Positions 61,728 to 64,000 of a stretch of 64,000 bases of DNA are shown here, one piece after another (the stretch's first letter is position 1; each line of letters opens with the position of its first letter). The notes under the pieces were generated by a model. The model had not been told where the DNA came from. It worked only from the letters and a program-made list of their open reading frames with translations, and ran no database searches. The position numbers and the translations under genes were made by a program. The stretch comes from DAIOEK01 sp963708715 (lineage in GTDB: Bacteria; Chloroflexota; Anaerolineae; Anaerolineales; Anaerolineaceae). The DNA lies in NCBI GenBank assembly GCA_963708715.1, contig CAVPSU010000001.1, positions 558,001 to 622,000 of the forward strand. Direction: 5' to 3'.

Positions 61728-62465
61728 CTATTTTTCGCCCAGCGCTTTAATATCTGCTGAACCTGAAACTTCCTGCGTCAATTTCGGTGTACCATAATAA
61801 ACCACGTTGGATGATCCCGACAGATTGAGATCCAGCTCATCATGTGCCCATACTTTCATATCTGATGCCCCTGAAGCAGTCAATTTCGCCTTTTTTGATT
61901 CCAATTCACTTGCATCAAATGTGCAGGACCCGGATAGATCAATCTTTTGTTCCAATACGCTCCCAGCCAAGACAAGTTTCGTTGCACCGCTTAGATTTCC
62001 GGAGAGTTTTTCCGCTTTCAGGTCATTGATCATAATGCTTCCGGTACCACTGATATCAATCCGCAGGTCAGTCGAACTCAACGAATCCATATTTACATTT
62101 ATAGCACCCGAAGTTCCGATGGATGAAAGGTCTTTTACTCGAACTTCATATTTGATTGGTCGGGTAGGTTGGAATGAACGCAAAACGCCATCATCGTCAA
62201 ACCCAATGTGGAGGACCCTGTTAACTACTTCCGTTTTCAGATAAGGCAATAGGTTATCTTCCATTTCAACCGTCACACCTTCCTGATCACCTTGAATTAG
62301 AGTTACCTCTCCGGTGCCAGAGAAGTCAACACTATGGAAACTGCTCACCTGACGTTCTTCGCTGATAACTTTCCCGGAACCGCGCAAAAAATTCCCATTG
62401 ATGGATACACATCCACTCAATAGAAACAGGGTTGATAATCCGATTAGCAGTTGTTTCATTTGCAT
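61728..62465 (-). CDS. GIN-domain (DUF2807) lipoprotein
   Basis: 245 residues. Lipobox FLLSGC near Cys19, then a right-handed beta-helix-like repeat region with periodic S-G-T/S-G turns (VDFSGTGEVTL, IDISGTGSIMI, IDLSGSCTF, LNLSGSSNVVYYG), the DUF2807 pattern. Exported, probably an adhesin-like or envelope protein. Two Met codons at the start (62465 and 62459) are equally possible. Confidence 0.9.
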   Translation of the reverse strand: MQMKQLLIGLSTLFLLSGCVSINGNFLRGSGKVISEERQVSSFHSVDFSGTGEVTLIQGDQEGVTVEMEDNLLPYLKTEVVNRVLHIGFDDDGVLRSFQPTRPIKYEVRVKDLSSIGTSGAINVNMDSLSSTDLRIDISGTGSIMINDLKAEKLSGNLSGATKLVLAGSVLEQKIDLSGSCTFDASELESKKAKLTASGASDMKVWAHDELDLNLSGSSNVVYYGTPKLTQEVSGSADIKALGEK

Positions 62466-62667
62466 ACTTCTTTATAACCTTCAGCAATATTGTTCCACTT
62501 CTCTTACGCCAGAACAAGCTCAAAGTTGCAAAATGGCATTCGCCCTGTTCATGTTACATGTGTATTTTTATAAGTCAATTTCTCTGGAATCGGACATAAT
62601 CGAGCAAGCCCAATCTTGGAAGTCGATTAATGGTTCTACTTCAATGAATTGGAGAAAGGGTTTTCCT

Positions 62668-63705
62668 TTAAGAATGTAGCCGCAATGCTTTCTGGGCATT
62701 CTCGAAATAGATTTTTTTTAATACATCATCAGGTAAATAGACACCATAGATAAACCATCTTCCCTGAGTTGGGATGATCCCGGCAGAATAGTTGAAATAT
62801 TCATCATCGGTTTCCAGAAATCGATAGGCTGTCTGATAACCAAATTTTTCTGGACCCTGATCCAAGCCGAATAGAATTCTATCTGCATAATTAACCATAA
62901 ATTTCCGGGCAGTATAAGGTTGTCGTCCTAATTCACCGATCCTGCCGGAAATATCGACATACAAATTCGGGCAACGATCCAATAACTTGCCAACCCATCG
63001 CAGATTTTCGGCGAAGCCAGCCATGTGCGCACCTATAAAGGTTGTTTCAGGGTGACTTTCAACCAATCTGCCAAAACCTTCCAGCAAAGAATCAAACTTT
63101 GGATAAGGCGGACTTGGAAAGTGCCATTCGGGATGCGATGACAATTCTTCAAACCGTTCATTCTGTCCGTCCATTGGCTCAAAAAAAGCGGCGGGGTCTG
63201 CGGTATGCATGATCACAGGAATATCAAGGTCCGCGGCTGTTTTCCAAACGATATCGAGGCGGGCATCATCCACTGAAACTAGCATATTTGATTGGTCTCT
63301 TACATGCAAACCAAAATTCTTCCATACTTTTAAGCCGTCTGCTCCCCATCCGATCTTGGATCGGAGTTGTCTCGCTGCCCATTCCGGAAACTTGTTTCCT
63401 AAGTCGCTCCACCGTTCCCATTCAATCCCGCAGAACACCCGGAATGTTTCAGGGGCTTTTTGCTTCAATTTGGTCAAGTGGTTTTGAAGTACTTTATCAC
63501 CCCAAGCCCCATCCAGATCTACAAATACTCTGACATTTACTTCATCCAATATGGCAAGCAATTGCGCGATTGGTTTATGAATCCAACCTCCCCCAAAATC
63601 GTCGTCCAGATGGTTATGCGCGTCGATGACAGGAAATCTGGCTTTTTTGATCAGCGTATTTTTGGTTTGTAAATTGGGTAATGGATGATAGTCTTCCAGA
63701 TTCAT
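62668..63705 (-). CDS. Amidohydrolase-family (TIM-barrel) metal hydrolase
   Basis: 345 residues, amidohydrolase-2 type. Metal-binding DAHNHLDDD at the N-terminus, VIMHTADP, FIGAHMAGF and LFGLDQGPE mark the barrel strands carrying His, His and Asp ligands. Reaction unknown; relatives are decarboxylases or lactonases. The ATG at 63705 with GAGGTG 4 bases upstream is preferred to a GTG one codon earlier. Confidence 0.87.
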   Translation of the reverse strand: MNLEDYHPLPNLQTKNTLIKKARFPVIDAHNHLDDDFGGGWIHKPIAQLLAILDEVNVRVFVDLDGAWGDKVLQNHLTKLKQKAPETFRVFCGIEWERWSDLGNKFPEWAARQLRSKIGWGADGLKVWKNFGLHVRDQSNMLVSVDDARLDIVWKTAADLDIPVIMHTADPAAFFEPMDGQNERFEELSSHPEWHFPSPPYPKFDSLLEGFGRLVESHPETTFIGAHMAGFAENLRWVGKLLDRCPNLYVDISGRIGELGRQPYTARKFMVNYADRILFGLDQGPEKFGYQTAYRFLETDDEYFNYSAGIIPTQGRWFIYGVYLPDDVLKKIYFENAQKALRLHS

Positions 63706-63819
63706 CACTCACCTCAGAAATAATGGGTACTCAAAGAATACATTTATTATGACCTGGAAGCAAGCAAAATCCGTGGTATCTATCAGCAAAAACCATCAAA
63801 TGCACAATGCTGGAAATAC

Positions 63820-63999
63820 CTACCGAAGGGATCCAGTGATTTGTTGGACAGAGAATGTATGCCACAAAAATCCAACAATCCATCCTAATCCCATAAAGAG
63901 CAATATTCCGAAGATCAAACCAGAAGTGCCGGCAGTATTAAGCCAGATCAATCCACCCGGGAGGTCCAGGGCAATGTAGAGATAGCAAAGCAAACCTGC
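63820..63999 (-). CDS. Membrane protein, C-terminal 59-60 residues (cut by window end)
   Basis: A minus-strand frame is open from the window edge to a TAG at 63822-63820. It encodes two membrane-type segments (LLCYLYIALDLPGGLIWL and GLIFGILLFMGLGWIVGFLW) and ends VQQITGSLR. It lies about 115 bases upstream of the amidohydrolase on the same strand. The N-terminus is outside, so no family can be named. Confidence 0.6.
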   Translation of the reverse strand, partial: AGLLCYLYIALDLPGGLIWLNTAGTSGLIFGILLFMGLGWIVGFLWHTFSVQQITGSLR

Positions 64000-64000
64000 C

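Noticed and set aside
63749..63979. Plus-strand 76-codon frame
   Set aside because: Low-complexity translation with no ribosome-binding site; the opposite strand encodes a coherent membrane-protein tail.

Overview
The window looks like chromosome from a member of the Chloroflexota, most likely class Anaerolineae. This is inferred from protein style only: many lipoproteins with proline/threonine linkers, many PAS/GAF/HD-GYP signalling proteins, a long eukaryote-like formate-THF ligase, T-box control of serS, and several TATAAT boxes lying directly before start codons. No rRNA or ribosomal-protein marker is present, so the class is a guess. Base composition is moderate in GC, apart from an AT-rich islet at about 12.1-13.6 kb.

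Layout. 0-1.5 kb: truncated IS256-type transposase and a ferritin. 1.6-8.9 kb (minus): a cell-envelope block of two polysaccharide deacetylases, a HIT protein and three tandem paralogous lipoproteins (LysM, transglycosylase-like middle, M23 peptidase). 9-13.5 kb: a GAF histidine kinase, two multi-membrane glycosyltransferase-like proteins, and between them tRNA-Pro(CGG) followed by 4.5 identical 84-bp repeats that contain pieces of the tRNA 3' end. 13.6-17 kb: a frameshifted PAS/GAF/HD-GYP sensor. 17.3-18.2 kb: a decayed membrane-protein gene. 18.3-22.5 kb: promoter, T-box leader, serS, a DUF456 gene and an ABC exporter. 22.6-28.9 kb (minus): a close-packed run encoding a small membrane protein, SelA, an M24 peptidase, TsaD, an ECF sigma factor, its zinc anti-sigma factor, a zinc-ribbon protein, a two-domain glutaredoxin-like protein and OsmC. 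29-31.5 kb: an M1 peptidase lipoprotein, then a sortase-like gene behind a c-di-GMP-I riboswitch. 31.7-37.6 kb: fhs, a VOC protein, a GNAT acetyltransferase and a DinG-type exonuclease-helicase. 38-43.5 kb: a histidine kinase, single receiver and receiver-PAS-GAF-HD-GYP signalling operon. 43.7-46.5 kb: a VIT/VWA protein and a TPR protein. 46.9-49.5 kb: an OmpR-type regulator and a histidine kinase with an in-frame UGA. 49.5-59.5 kb: an inositol-type sugar locus, with a BMP-family ABC transporter and a BadF-family kinase on minus, and a LacI regulator, iolB (frameshifted), iolG and iolE on plus. 59.5-64 kb: AIM24-like, MATE, GIN-domain lipoprotein and amidohydrolase genes, plus the end of a membrane-protein gene cut by the window edge.

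Themes. c-di-GMP is the most obvious link: two HD-GYP proteins that would degrade it and a riboswitch that would sense it ahead of a surface (sortase-like) gene. A second theme is broken genes. The HD-GYP sensor and iolB each carry one indel, a kinase carries one in-frame UGA, and one membrane gene carries two stops and two frameshifts. The single lesions could be assembly errors; the multi-lesion gene is real decay. The strongest unusual signals are the tRNA-derived tandem array, the c-di-GMP riboswitch/sortase pair, the T-box whose hairpin lacks a U-tract, the UGA-interrupted kinase in a genome that encodes SelA, and the recurrent leaderless promoter pattern.
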